From contig NC_052666.1 of assembly GCF_016802725.1 (NCBI RefSeq), positions 7,543,001-7,607,000 of the forward strand: DNA of 64,000 nucleotides, written 5' to 3'. Position numbers and translations under genes: made by a program. Positions 1 to 12,010 of this stretch are shown here, one piece after another. Positions within the stretch are counted from its first letter, which is position 1. The number at the start of each line of letters is the position of its first letter. Origin of the DNA: Solenopsis invicta. Its lineage: Eukaryota; Arthropoda; Insecta; Hymenoptera; Formicidae. A model generated the notes under the pieces. The model saw only the letters and a list, made by a program, of their open reading frames with translations. It searched no databases and was not told the DNA's origin.

Positions 1-1171
1 TCTCCGCTACTTCTGACTTCTGACTGACTTCGACTAGACGCGGGCACACTAAATCCAAATAAAAATAATAGTCGCAATGGAATATCATTCGACGAAAACA
101 ATCGCTTTTGTGCATTGATAACAACGAATCATTTCGAGCAACCTATGTCTATCAATATTCTTAAATCACAGTTAATTTAACAGGAATGGATATAATAATT
201 AGCAGTAAAAATAATAATAAGCGATTCTCTGCTTAAAGCGCGATCCCACTTTAACCGCTATTGTCATTATTTTCTAGTATTACTTCCATAGACATTTAAA
301 AATGTTGAGCATCATAAAAATGAGCGATAGTCTACACACAATATATTTACATTATCGTTTTCCACGTAATTTAAATAGCTGACAAAAATACAAAGTATCT
401 TAATCATCATTTATCTACCTATAGCATCTTCATATAAAAGCACAAAAAAGGATACACCAAAAGCTACTATAAAATATATAAAACTGGGTAAAATTATATA
501 AGAGCATAAATATTTCGTCCGATAAAATCGATATCACATTTTTGGCACAATATATATATATTATATGTGTATACGTATATATACGTACATTTGTATATTA
601 TACATGTATATAAGATAAAATATATATGTATACATATATACGTTTATAAGATATAATATATATGTATATATGTATGTATATATATTAGATGCTATGAGTC
701 AAAATACATGTATTTTGCATTTTACATTTCTATACTTGTAGATATTTTCATGTATATAGTAGCTTTTAGAGTGCAGAGTATAACATGCAGACAATTACAT
801 TTAATATTAGATTAACTGTAAAGCGATAATATAAACGTATTCCATATGTGTAGACTCTATAACACAATATTAATATATAGGAATGACAGAGTAAATCTAC
901 CAATCAATATGCTCTTCCGCGAGTGTTTCTAAATTATATAAATAAACATAGAAGAGAATAGATCCAATTGGTTACGTGACTTTTATTCAAACTGTAATTA
1001 CCGGTTTATTCAAGTAACCGTATAGAACCATTCTCCTCTAAAACTGAGCAACTGCGAACTAAATCACGAAATTATAAAATATAGAAGCTATAGCTTAACA
1101 AAATGCTAGATAAAAAAAAGAAAATATAAGGTACACTTTTTTAGGCTTTTTGAAAATAAAGATAAATAAGA
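1..1171. other. AT-rich DNA without recognised genes
   Basis: No convincing coding exon or RNA gene is visible. The stretch about 545-690 is TA/TATG/TACA simple sequence. This may be 3' flank of the DUF4806-type gene that starts further right on the minus strand. Confidence 0.6.
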
Positions 1172-3415
1172 TTATGACGTATCCATGCTATCTTCAGAAG
1201 ATTCGATGTCGGTATTAGATGCAACCTCAAACTCAACAATTTTTTGTTTTATTTTGTTGCCATATCGTTGCTTTATGGCTCGCAAAACCTCCTGCATTTC
1301 TGTTTTAAATTCAGACTTATTTTCAGGGCCTTTAAAAAGCGGGCATTTCTTTGCTGCAGCTGAAAAAAAGAATAAACTATGTATAGCATTAATCACATAA
1401 GTAAATCAATTTACTTATGTGAGCACAGTGAAGTATCATTGATATGTTATGCGTGCGTGTGTGTGTACGCGCGTATAAATGTAAATAATTTGAGAAATCT
1501 GGAAAGTTTAGTCTAGGAAAGAGGTATAAATTTATTATTAAATTGGTTTATCATTAAATCAATTCAGTAATAAATCAATTTAATGTCGTGATATTAGGTT
1601 TTTTTGTTCGATATAAAGCTGCATCTTAAGTACTGAAAATTTATTCAGTACGCATGCAATTGAGTGAACATGCAAAATGTATATAAAATCATTCATGAAA
1701 TATCAACACAAAAATTCTGATGAACGTTCAAGGCCTCTCAAAGTTGTGTTTTCACATAAATAGTTTAACATATTGTTATAAACAATTATATATATATATC
1801 AACATTTACATTAAAATATCTTACTTAAAATATCTTACTATAATAAGGTAGACATTTTTGTGTCGCTAAACTTTTCAGTTCCAATCCCACCGAGCCACGT
1901 GAACTGATTAACCAATTCATCAGTCATAATGTGTTTTACAGAAGTATGTAAAAATTCTCTCAACTTCGCGCCTCCTAAAGATTGTAAATGATGACACTAA
2001 AACAAAATTAAGATGTATTATTTTAATTATATTATTTTTCAATACTATACTCAATTAATGTTCAAGTAACTGGCACATATTCATAGATTGCATGGTACAT
2101 TATAATGAATTCATAAATTTACCAATTGGTTGCGTTCGTTTATTTTAGTCTCACTCTCAAGGTTATAAAAATCTTCCAATGATTTTAATGGAAAACCATC
2201 GAGAGGCTCATAAAACGTTTTAGAGATCTCGGTTGTATTCTCTGACAATTTTTTAAATGTCTCCTTCATCTGCACATTTATTGTTTCCTGTCCTTTTAAT
2301 AGGGTTTCGTATTGAGTTTCCAGTATCCTACAAAATACAAATAAATAATTAGATGAAATATAAAATATTCCTTTTAAGTGTTGAATTGTCATAATGTAAT
2401 TACAAATTTTCTTGCAAAGTATTGTATTTAATATTTTTATTTACGCGGTATGATAATAAAGTTTGGTGAATATTATGAGAAAATAAGCCACTAAATTAAT
2501 ATATAAATAACCTTTATTATCCTTTAATTTAATTCCCCTTAAAGATAATATACGACCAATAAGCTCTAGCCGTGTTGAAAACGGGAGTCTCATATATTGA
2601 CATAAGAAACTCATAAACTCTAAGACAAAAACCTTATATGATTATTATTCAACCTATAAGATTACATGGTTTTTGTCCTACAATATATGGAATAATAAGA
2701 CATTTCTGCAGTTGTTAATAAGTTAATTTTGAAATTTATTTTCATACGAAAGAGTCAATTTATTTGATAATAAATACAGTTACTCACGTAAATTTTTCAA
2801 GTATTTTGTGACAGTTAATGCACTTGCTGCCATCAATGTGCGTACGATGATGAGAGGAAGGGCCATATGTCTCGATGATTTCTACTGAATTTAGCACATT
2901 CGTGCCATTATCTTTTTCTGGCAACGTACTGTTAGCAGTAACAGGAAAAAATGATGTTTTATTTTTTATATTGTAATTATTACTTAGAGATGTCAACAAA
3001 ACTACATTGGGAGAATTTTCATCATTAGCAGTTACTTCATATCTGAAAATAACAAAATATATTAACATATTTTTAAAGTATATTAACATAATGAATTTAA
3101 TAACATATTTTAAAGTTTATTAACATATACTTACAAATTTTCATCTATATCAATCGGATTAGTGTTCAATGTGCTTTCAAGATTTTTATTCTCCGACTCA
3201 TTAATAGATATTTGCTCATCCTTGGACTTCAATTCTTTTACAAAAAGGCGTAGTCGATCCAATTCTGCTTTCATATTTTTTTCCTTTAATTTCTTTTTTT
3301 GTTTAGCTGTGTCGTCAGAAGAAGTGGTCATTATTCGTTTTGGACGCATCTACTCTACCACTACTGGTAAATGTTTTTAAAGTTTTCTTTTTTTCTAATG
3401 TTTGATTCATGCTTG
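1172..3415 (-). CDS. DUF4806-type multi-exon gene
   Basis: Five exons on the minus strand: 3135-3349 or further upstream, 2788-3042, 2123-2327, 1839-1996 and 1172-1359, with GT donors and AG acceptors at the internal junctions. The first exon encodes a lysine/glutamate-rich coiled coil. The second has a CINCHK cysteine pair. The third has the PLDGFPLKSLEDFYNLE lead and the fourth the LGG...FTWLGG core typical of the insect DUF4806 family, whose function is unknown to me. The last exon is basic, then acidic (IESSEDSMDTS). The start is uncertain: an upstream ATG near 3411 (MNQTLEKKK) runs in another frame, as if one base had been gained or lost near 3350. The junction of the last two exons is also off by one phase. 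The gene may therefore be decaying, or the model is slightly wrong. Such genes are often multicopy and linked to transposons. Confidence 0.55.
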
Positions 3416-3678
3416 AAGTTCGAATTCCAAAAATCGTGACAACGTTCAATGATCTGCAATGACTTATATTTCACCAAATTAATGTTTATTGTTTTCTTGA
3501 AAATGTTGTTTGTTTTATTAAGTTTGCATAGTAAAATGAATTTTTTTCTGTTTTAAGCATAAATATTACTCCGAATGTTTATTGGGACACTTTTGTACCA
3601 CTGTACTTGTTAATTATTAGAGCAGACAGTATAATTTTATAACTTTCAATAAATAATATTTTTGCAAAATATTTAATA

Positions 3679-5490
3679 TTAGGGTAATACTAATGATGTA
3701 AAGAGAGATACGCCGATCCATTCATCTGCAATAATGCGTTCTTCCTGACCTTCCTCGCCGCTCCACTTCGGCATCCTATACATCTTTCCTTTTACATCAT
3801 TTAAATTGATTGCCTTGACTACAGTTGATAAATTAGAGCAATGATACACTCCTACAAAACCGGATGTTACCCCAACGTCATACACATTTATTTGTGTACG
3901 AAATTTTTGTATAACAAGCAAAGTATTCCCTTCAATTTGCACAATGTTCTTGATTATGCAGATTTCTGAATTGTTAAGTATACAACAATTGTCACGCATG
4001 GAAGTTGAAAAAGTTAGATTTCCAACTTGTAGCTTTTTAAATTGCTGGCAAAGTCGAGCGGGAATATTTTCTGTTAGAGGACCATCTGCATGAATTTTGG
4101 AGACACAAATTTTAATTCTGTTTTCAACGGGTGCAACAACAAAGTCATTCAATTCGGATATTCTTTTGTAATATTGTTGGAGAGCTAAGTGCGGCTTTCT
4201 AATAAATTTGCGAAATTGAGGCATATTATTCTCGTAGCAAAATGCACTAAACGTGTCTGTAACGACGAGAAATGCGCATCGCGCACACACATGCGGATGC
4301 AATACGTGCATCACATCGAATAGGCGACGGTCGGATGACGCGGCATAACAAAGCAGCAAAAAAGGGACATAAATAAACAAAAAAGCGAAGCTTGGACGGG
4401 TTCGAATCTTTCCGGGTCGCACGCGGTTATCACCCAGCCATAAACATCGTCTAGACGATGCGGCGCCGATATTACAATTGCAGGGCGATTGTAAATAATT
4501 GTCCTGTGACAATATCGGCGTCACTAGTCCTGGGACCGTCGGCAATCGTTCGTCGGCCGATCGTCTTTATTCGCTGCGCTTGGAAACCGAACATCCGAAT
4601 CGCCCAATCGGGCGAGGATTTCGGAAATCGGAACCAAGTGGGGTGAGAACGTGGCGATTCCTGAATTAATAAATAAGGGTCTGGAAGGCTCTCCGTTACC
4701 CTTTTTTAAACCGACTTCGTCGCGGTAGCAACCAAGTTTCGCTCTCCCTGCCGTGCTTCCGCGAGCTCGCCTATTCGAGATAACCAAGCGAAGAGTCGTA
4801 CCTCTAATACGAACTCGGGGCGAAATACGCTCCCGAGCCGATAACAAAGGGCGATCGTCGCATGACGTCGTAGCCCTCTCGCTCAGCGAGAATACTTGGA
4901 CCGCGCAACTGTCGTTAACGTGATAGTGTAACGCGATAATATTAGTAGAAGAAACGCACTGTAAGTGGTAACTCTCAAACAAATAAATAAACGAAAACAC
5001 AGTGACGAAAATTAAGTTTTTCCCACTGAACAGTGTCTAAAGAACCCAATTGCTTAACGTCAGCTACCACGTGTAAAAGGCCATGCACATTGTATGAACA
5101 ATACTGCTCTCCGTACATCTGCTCACACATATTGACGTAGATTTCCAAAGCTTTTTGGCAATACATGTACATTTCATCTTCTATATTTTCAGAGCTCAAA
5201 ATGCGCATCACACAATGTAGTAAAATAAAATGACTATAATATTCTTCACCAAAAACATTTTGTAGGACAGCCGGAGCAGTATATAATAGCAGTTGTCTGA
5301 ATTCGGTAGCCTCAAAGTGATAATACATACTTAATTTATTCGGGCGGCGATTGAATTCAGTGGGACAATATGATTTCAGTTCTGTCATTCTTGAATCAAG
5401 AATATCCAACTTCCTTTTGCTTAATTTTTGATGCCCATACTTTCCTTGAATATGAGTATGAAGAACTTTCTTAACATTTCCTATGTATAC
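3679..5490 (-). pseudogene. CMC (CACTA/EnSpm-like) transposase, C-terminal half, interrupted
   Basis: Two coding blocks read on the minus strand once the insertion at 4258-5032 is removed. The upstream block (about 5033-5490) has the family signatures PTEFNRRP, FEATEFRQLLLYTAP and YNVHGLLHVVADV, ending at a GSLD motif. The downstream block (3679-4257) continues exactly with the FSAFCYENN motif and a C-terminal region seen in animal CMC transposases. The junction residue is shared, so the insertion split a formerly continuous reading frame. The catalytic N-terminal half is missing: a truncated mariner abuts the upstream edge. A dead, partial copy of a cut-and-paste transposase, distinct in sequence from the copy at 8.7-18.1 kb. 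Confidence 0.75.
4258..5032. mobile_element. Solo LTR inserted in the CMC transposase
   Basis: 775 bp beginning TGTAACGACG and ending CACTGAACA, i.e. the TG...CA ends of an LTR. It is flanked on both sides by the 5-bp direct repeat GTGTC (4253-4257 and 5033-5037). Removing it with one GTGTC restores the transposase frame across GSLD-T-FSAF. It is much more GC-rich than its surroundings. No internal retroviral-type genes are present, so it is the product of LTR-LTR recombination. An AATAAA-like sequence lies near 4981. Superfamily not assigned. Confidence 0.8.
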
Positions 5491-5936
5491 TAATGCGTTT
5501 GAGCCGAGCATTGCAGGAAAAACGGCCACAATACGAGCAAAGACACGAAAAAGTGATGTTGCTGCACGACAACGCTCGGCCACATGTTGCTCAGGTCGTT
5601 AAAACCTATCTGGAAATATTGAAATGGGACGTCTTACCTCATCCGCCGTATTCTCCTGACATCGCCCCTTCAGATTACCATTGTTCCGATCAATGGCGCA
5701 TGGCCTGGCTGAGCAGCACTTCCATTATTACGAAGAGGCCAAAAACTGGGTCGATTCGTGGATCGCCGCAAAAGACGAGCAGTTTTTTCGACGCGGGATT
5801 CGTATGCTGCCCGAAAGGTGGGAAAAAGTAGTGGCCAGCGATGGACAATACTTTCAAGAATAAGTATGTAACCATTTTTCAACAATCAATCCTCAAATTT
5901 TGACAAAAAACGGCGGTTTTCAATTTGTACTCCTAA
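5491..5936 (+). pseudogene. mariner transposase, C-terminal fragment
   Basis: The plus strand encodes the last part of a mariner transposase. It has HDNARPHVA with the second catalytic Asp and PPYSPDIAPSD with the third, spaced by 34 residues (the mariner DD34D spacing), then a frameshift, then the usual C-terminus (LPERWEKVVASDGQYF). The right end TCCTAA at 5936 followed by TA looks like a genuine mariner end. The left part, including the N-terminal DNA-binding domain and first catalytic Asp, is gone. It belongs to a different mariner lineage from the elements at 9.8 and 19.6 kb. Confidence 0.8.
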
Positions 5937-5938
5937 TA

Positions 5939-6156
5939 TATAACTCATTTCTTGCAAATGATACAATTTCTGATAAGTCAGTATCATTTATATTAGCTAC
6001 AATGATTTCATTTTCGAAACCGAAATTAATTATTAATAAATTTTTTAAAGTTGAAGGGATTTTTAAATTCAAAGCTGTTTCAGCTTGCGTAAAAAAATCT
6101 TCTGAACAGGTCGATTGCTGCGAATCCTTAAGTTCTTTTGCAAAATCGTCGGTATC
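5939..6156 (-). pseudogene. Orphan exon abutting the mariner fragment
   Basis: A minus-strand open stretch begins after an AG acceptor-like sequence near 6157 and reads an acidic segment, then NLLIINFGFENEII and SFARNEL, before running into the mariner end. The FARNEL-type motif recalls N-terminal segments of transposon-encoded proteins in other animals. It may be an upstream exon of the broken CMC transposase at 3.7-5.5 kb, but nothing joins them directly. Function unknown. Confidence 0.3.
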
Positions 6157-6266
6157 TATTATCTATAAAATATACATTTTTAAGATAATAGTTTAGTATA
6201 ATTTATGTACCTATACATATGGTTACATACACATTTTATTTTAATAGTAAAAATGATACCATAGAC

Positions 6267-7215
6267 CAGAGCTCGGCAAGAAATGCACATTTCGCCCGAT
6301 TTTCAGTTGACTCCGCCTAGCGCTCGTCCCTTATCTCGACGTCCTGCGCGCAGCCAACGAGCCGCGCGAGGCTTAGGACCGTGTCACCTCGCGACTCGCG
6401 ACCGTATCGTGTCACCGGTCACCGGACCTCGAATACATATTTTTAATAGAGTTGAGCAAAAATTCACAACCTGTGAATTAGTCACTGATAATAAAAATTC
6501 ACGTTCACGACCTGTGAACAAATATGAAAATTCACTGTGAATAGTGTGAATGAGACTTTTGGCTTTCCGCACTGTCGGGTAGTCATCAAATTAAAAAATT
6601 ATACATTAAAATGCGCAATTAAAGATTATTTGCAATGCAAAGTACAAATTAGAATCTAAGATTTATTAAATAAAAGTTTTATTTTACGTTTTTTATAATA
6701 TATAATATATATTATAATATATAATATATAAGATTTATTAAATAAAAGTTTTAGTTTAAGTTTTTTATAATATATAATATATATTATAAAAAACGTAAAC
6801 TAAAACTTTTATTTAATAAATCTTAGATTCTAATTTGTACTTTGCATTGCAAATAATCTTTAATTGCGCATTTTAATGTATAACTTTTTAATTTGGTGAC
6901 TACCCGACAGTGCGGAAAGCCAAAAATTTCATTCACACTATCCACAGTGAATTTTCATATTTGTTCACAGGTCGTGAACGTGAATTTTTATTATTAGTGA
7001 CTAATTCACAGGTAGTGAATTTTTGCTCAACTCTATTAAAAATATGTATTCGAGGTCCGGTGACCGGTGACACGGTACGGTCGCGAGTCGCGAGGTGACA
7101 CGGTCCTGAGCCTCGCGCGGCTCGTTGGCTGCGCGCGGGACGTCGAGGTAAGGGACGAGCGCTAGGCGGAGTCAACTGAAAATCGGGCGAAATGTGCATT
7201 TCTTGCCGAGCTCTG
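6267..7215. mobile_element. hAT-like long foldback element (949 bp)
   Basis: Starts CAGAGCTCGGCAAG and ends with the reverse complement CTTGCCGAGCTCTG. It is flanked by the 8-bp duplication CCATAGAC (6259-6266 and 7216-7223). The arms match each other over almost the whole length and meet at an ATAT-rich centre near 6700-6790. The CAGRG-type end and 8-bp target duplication are typical of hAT elements. It has no transposase; open frames in the arms are mirror images of each other and not genes. Confidence 0.85.
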
Positions 7216-7862
7216 CCATAGACTATAGTTTGTTAAATACAATAATATATCATTTGTGTTGTTCTTAAAAATGTATTGCTAAAAATAATTTTAACACTAA
7301 GTTGCGTCCTCGATTGCTTCGTATGACAAGTGATAAGTTGTGAGACTAGAAGAAAATTTATAAACTTAAATTTAAAAATAAATGTTTATTTACTACTGAA
7401 TGAAGATTGAATTCTAATAGACTTGATAAAAAAACATAATTGTATAAAATTATAAAGAAATACGTAAGGTTACATTTTTGGTTAGAAAATAAAACCCTAA
7501 ATTAATTGCATTTAACATATATAACACTGCAAGCTCTTTCTAATGTTCTGAAAATACGAACCTTTTTATGCAACAGCAATGCAACCAGTATGTAAATAAT
7601 AGTGGAATAAGTATAAAGTTGGAATCAAAAATCTAGTATTGCGTCTGATGGTTGCATCAGCAATCTTGCACAAATTTTTGTAATGGACAAACGTGTCCGC
7701 ACACGACATGGATTATATAGAATCCGCACCCCAAACAGATTCTATAATAGTCTAAATGTAAATCTTGTATCAGTGTCGCAAGATTATAATCTAACAGGTA
7801 ACCGAGGAGACCGTTAAAGACACGATTGCGAATCGAGCGATTTAGGTTAGGATTCGGCACGT

Positions 7863-7900
7863 TCAGTCGATAATTCAGTCGATTTTTCAGTCGATATTTG
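7863..7900. repeat. Short tandem repeat (CAGTCGAT units)
   Basis: Three degenerate copies of a roughly 12-bp unit containing CAGTCGAT. They create a spurious repetitive minus-strand reading frame around 7657-7935. Confidence 0.6.
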
Positions 7901-8036
7901 GCACACAAGATAATGAAATAAAAGGAAAGTATCATTATAAACTGAAATCTGTATTCAATTTCTTTAAAATTGATAATAATATTAATTAATACCTAATAAA
8001 ATTTAATAATATATAATAAATATCTATTAATGCCCA

Positions 8037-8130
8037 TCTAATAATACATAGTAATGCCCACTAATGCCCACTAATGCCCACTAATGGCTACCAATGTCCA
8101 CTAATGCCTACTAATTCCTACTAATTCTTA
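8037..8130. repeat. Decanucleotide tandem repeat
   Basis: About nine degenerate copies of TAATGCCCAC-like units, decaying to CTAATTCCTA towards the right. Confidence 0.75.
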
Positions 8131-8159
8131 AGTAATGCCCAATAATGTCTCAATCCTGC

Positions 8160-8420
8160 CAAAAATGTGCGATTAAAACCGATTAAAACGGAATCCTTTT
8201 TAATCGGTTTTAAGCATGTTTTAATCGATTCAATCCACGAGCGGATTAAAAAATAATCGGTTTTAATTCTATACAAATCGTAATTGATTTTAATATCGCT
8301 TTCGCGAATTATTTCTAATCCGAAATAATTACATTCTAATCCATACTGTTGTCAATCCAAATACATTTGAATAATCGAACGGATATATAATCCAAAATAA
8401 TCCGCTTAATGCACATTTCT
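8160..8420. repeat. TTTTAATCGG-rich repeat tract
   Basis: Multiple direct and inverted copies of AATCGGTTTTAA and GATTAAAA. A similar tract is present at about 39140-39330, so this is a dispersed repeat family. No gene is visible from 7216 to 8736. Confidence 0.5.
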
Positions 8421-9757
8421 ATCAAAGGTTTAAATTTAATCATTGGTTAACTTGTAGGATGCTGGCAACTCCGAAATTTAAGCATTTCTACTATATTATA
8501 TGCAATAATTATATTAGAAATTTTGACATTGTCATTCTGTAAATTAACCAACAATTAAATTTCAACCACGTTAGTATACCTGGACACAAATTGTAGATTT
8601 TTTAAATAAAAAAAAGTTGTTTATTACAATAATATTTCTTATTAATAATTTTAACTATATTGAGGTTTGCATAACATTTGCATTAACATTTTTTTAAATA
8701 AAATGTACAATAACATTTTTTTATAAACAGCATTGTATTTATTACCATATTATTGAATCTCATCTACATTCGGAGGTTTGCATAAATATCTAGAATATCC
8801 TACATCTACATGAATAATCTTGCTTTTTACATCATTTATTGGAACTATTGAGCTATGTACATAATCTTCTGATTCTATCTTATCCATGTACGATACATGT
8901 ACGAACGGTTTGTTGGAACTGATTGTAATTTTTGATATTTGAATGTGACAGTTATTATTTAAGAGAATGATGTGTAATATTTGTCCATATTCACCTGAAT
9001 GCAACTGAACCATTGTATCGCTCGTCCTTCGTGCTTTACGATATTTTTGACTGTGAAATACGACACCTTTAACGATACACTTTTTATACGCTTTATACAT
9101 CCCATCATCGCATTTTACTCGATAACATTTGCCAATTAAGACAACATTGTTTTCTTCATACGTGCCGGGATTGACAAATGTTTATATTGAAATAAATTTA
9201 TGCAGTATTCACGCACGCCAGATATATCAGAATAATCTATGTTATTCGTTAGAAAGAGCAATATCTCCAAGGACTTTTTTGACATTTGTTGGTCAATTCC
9301 GTTCGGACCAATCATACATTGTTTCAATTTGTATATATTGCTCTCAAAAGGAAATGTTAAAGATGACCACAAAGGACCCGTTTTCTTTACAGATTGTACT
9401 ATATGCAATAAAGCGTGCACATTAAAAGTCATCTTTTGTTGTCCATAATATAATTCGAAATAGCCAACAAACTTCAACAAGTTATGTTCACATTGTTTTA
9501 GTTCAGTTGCAGTTATATATTCAGTTATATATTCAGTTATATATTCAGTTTGTAATAATACGTACATACTATTTATAAGTAAAGAATAATGTGTGAATGC
9601 ATCCTGATTTAAAATGCCCTTAAGGCATGGCAAACTATAATATAATAACCATGATTTTTCCGCTGATGCTTTCCATTTTGCGCGATCATGTAAAGATTCT
9701 GGAAGTTTATGAATATCTTGTGTCGGTTTAATTAAACTCAAATATTGGTTAACAATA

Positions 9758-11046
9758 CGAGGTGTGTTAAAAAAATACCGGGAATTTTCGTTTTTTGAAA
9801 AAAAATATTTATTTATTCGTCTACATTAATGTTGTCGCCTTCAAAATAGTCACCATTAGATATTATGCACTTATGCCAGCGCTTCTTCCAATCCCCGAAA
9901 CACTTCTCAAACACGATCTTTGGGATAGCTCTTTCAGCGATGCGCTTTTAATGTCATCTATGCTTGTAAAACGACGGCCCTTTAAGGTCCTCTTTATTTT
10001 TGGAAATTGGAAAAAGTCACACGGAGCCATGTCTGGCGAATATGGAGGCTGGGGCATCATTACAGTATTGTTTTTGGCCAAAAATTCACGAACAAGCAAT
10101 GAAGTGTGAGCAGGTGCATTATCGTAGTGCAAAAGCCATGAATTGTTTTTCCATAAATTCGGGCGTTTTTTTCAGCGACTTCTCTGATTGTGATTCGGCG
10201 ATTGTTCATAACCATTTCTTTCACTTTTCGACGTTTTCATCGGTTCTTGATGTGCTGGGGCGTCCTTGGCGTTCGTCATCTTCAACGTCTTCACGGCCAT
10301 CTTGGAAACGATTATACCACTCGTAAACTCTTGTTTTACTCATAGCAGACTCACCATAGGCCTTTGTTAACATTTCACACACTTTGTTACATTTTATGTT
10401 ATTTTTTACGCAAAATTTGTGTTGGGTATTTATAATGAGTTTCGAAGTTACTCATGAGTTGTGATTACTATAAGTAGAATTTATTTTCTTTGCTTTCATT
10501 GCCAAGCGTGCTATGCTTAAGTTTCCCGCGCCCTCTAGTCTTCGCTCACACACAGGCCCGTCATCTTCGCGGCTCTCCGGTAGCCTTCGTTCGCGCTCGG
10601 CTCTCGAGACGCTCTCTCTGCAAGAAGCCGTCCGACAGATCGGATCGTTTTACGCCGGCTGTGAGTAATCTCTCGATTGAGATGTAAGTGCTCGTTCTAG
10701 TGTGCTCAATTAATAAAGAAAAACTAAGAGAACATCAGTCTCTCGGCCACGTTTATTGTGACGGCCCATTTATCCCGCAAGCCAACGTGGAGCGCATCTA
10801 CGGCGCAACCTACAATTTGATACAAATTCTTTGATCCATTTTTTTTCAGAAACGAAAATCGCCGAGCTCATAAAAATACGTGTAACCTTAGCGGCTGCCA
10901 GAGACAAAGTAAACAATGAATACAGCTCAACATTTCAGCATACTTCAAGGGTATGTATACCAACATAAACAAAAAAAAAATTTGACTGTCGGACTCTCCA
11001 AACTCGCGAAATTTAAAAATTCCCGTTACTTTTTGAACACACCTCG
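9758..11046 (-). mobile_element. Deletion-derivative mariner carrying a solo LTR
   Basis: Ends CGAGGTGTGTTAAA and TTTGAACACACCTCG form inverted repeats and are flanked by TA (9756-9757 and 11047-11048). The minus strand carries the transposase start (MDQRICIK), interrupted by the LTR at 10420-10814. The frame then lacks the middle of the gene and resumes at HYDNAPAH...PYSPDMAPCD, which has DD34D spacing. The C-terminus is degraded. Without the LTR and its TSD the element is about 889 bp, nearly the size of the sister copy at 19598-20493, and it has the same internal deletion. Inserted into the CMC transposase gene. Confidence 0.88.
10420..10814. mobile_element. Solo LTR nested in the mariner
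   Basis: 395 bp with ends TGTTGGGTAT and GCAACCTACA, flanked by the 5-bp duplication ATTTG (10415-10419 and 10815-10819). Comparison with the empty site in the sister mariner (about 19830) confirms the exact insertion point. It contains an AATAAA signal near 10711 and a GC-rich interior, consistent with promoter and polyadenylation functions of an LTR. The internal region of the parent element has been lost by recombination. Confidence 0.88.
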
Positions 11047-12010
11047 TATTCCGGTCAGCTTTATTTAACTTAAAACACGACTTAGGTTCTGAAGTATACT
11101 GACTCCAAATATATTTGCTTACACCACAGAGAATACCATGCATGTATTCGTAAGCAAATGACCAAACCATGTCAATTTGTGGAATTTGAGATACTGAGAT
11201 ATCACCTAGTACGCCCATTTCACTATTTTTATTTAAATCACGCACAACTTGAACATTCTTTTGGTGACTGTCAGCAGTCCGTAACGGTGGATCATTTTCA
11301 CGTACGGGATATCTTATTCCGTGTATTTCTGAAATGTATTCTCCGGGATGGTAGCACCAACTGCAACCATATCTTCCGTTAAATTGCACTCTATTTTGCA
11401 TAATTGGACGGCAAACGGAATCAACGGAACACACTAAAGGACAAAATTTCACACGAATCTTTTCATTATTAGGACCACGAACACTAATACCGGTGTTATA
11501 AAGATGAGAAATTTGATCATTGAAATTAAAAAAATATAAGTTTAATAATTTGCTGTTCGGTTCGTGAGTACACATTAGTAACCCGGCTAAAATAACATAT
11601 TTAAATCTAATCTTGGGTGGTAAACAATTTAAAATTATTTGCAGTGGCCAAAAACTTCGTTTCCCACTTTTGGTTAAAGGGGCGCCATCAGTACTATAAT
11701 TGAATGTTACTATTAAATTTCAATCTTTCGGAATATTTTTATAAATTTTACTGTCATAAATGTCTGTTATAACATTGGAATTATTGGCATGACAATTAAT
11801 AATAATAATAATAATAATAATGGAGACTGAGGGGGCGGTCCTCGGATCGAAGATCCGCCTACGACACGCAGACTGTTGTCCATTGTGTCACCCTCCAGTC
11901 GTTAGCCGCTTATGGGAACCCCGATTCCCTCCAGAAGAGACTTAGATCCCTCATAGGTAGCCTGCTAATCTGCCCTGGTTCGGGAAATGCCGAGCCTAGT
12001 AGTTTTGGTC

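Noticed and set aside
2560..2720. Hairpin with GACAAAAACC arms as a possible microRNA precursor
   Set aside because: Arms are too short and mismatched to support a precursor from sequence alone.
6283..7199. Matching open frames on opposite strands, about 85 residues each
   Set aside because: They are the two arms of the hAT-like foldback; symmetry, not coding selection, explains them.
7657..7935. Minus-strand 92-residue frame
   Set aside because: Its repeated NYRLN segments come from a short tandem repeat; no family resemblance.
8037..8130. Possible CRISPR-like or regularly spaced array
   Set aside because: Units are adjacent 10-mers without spacers in a eukaryotic genome; an ordinary tandem repeat.
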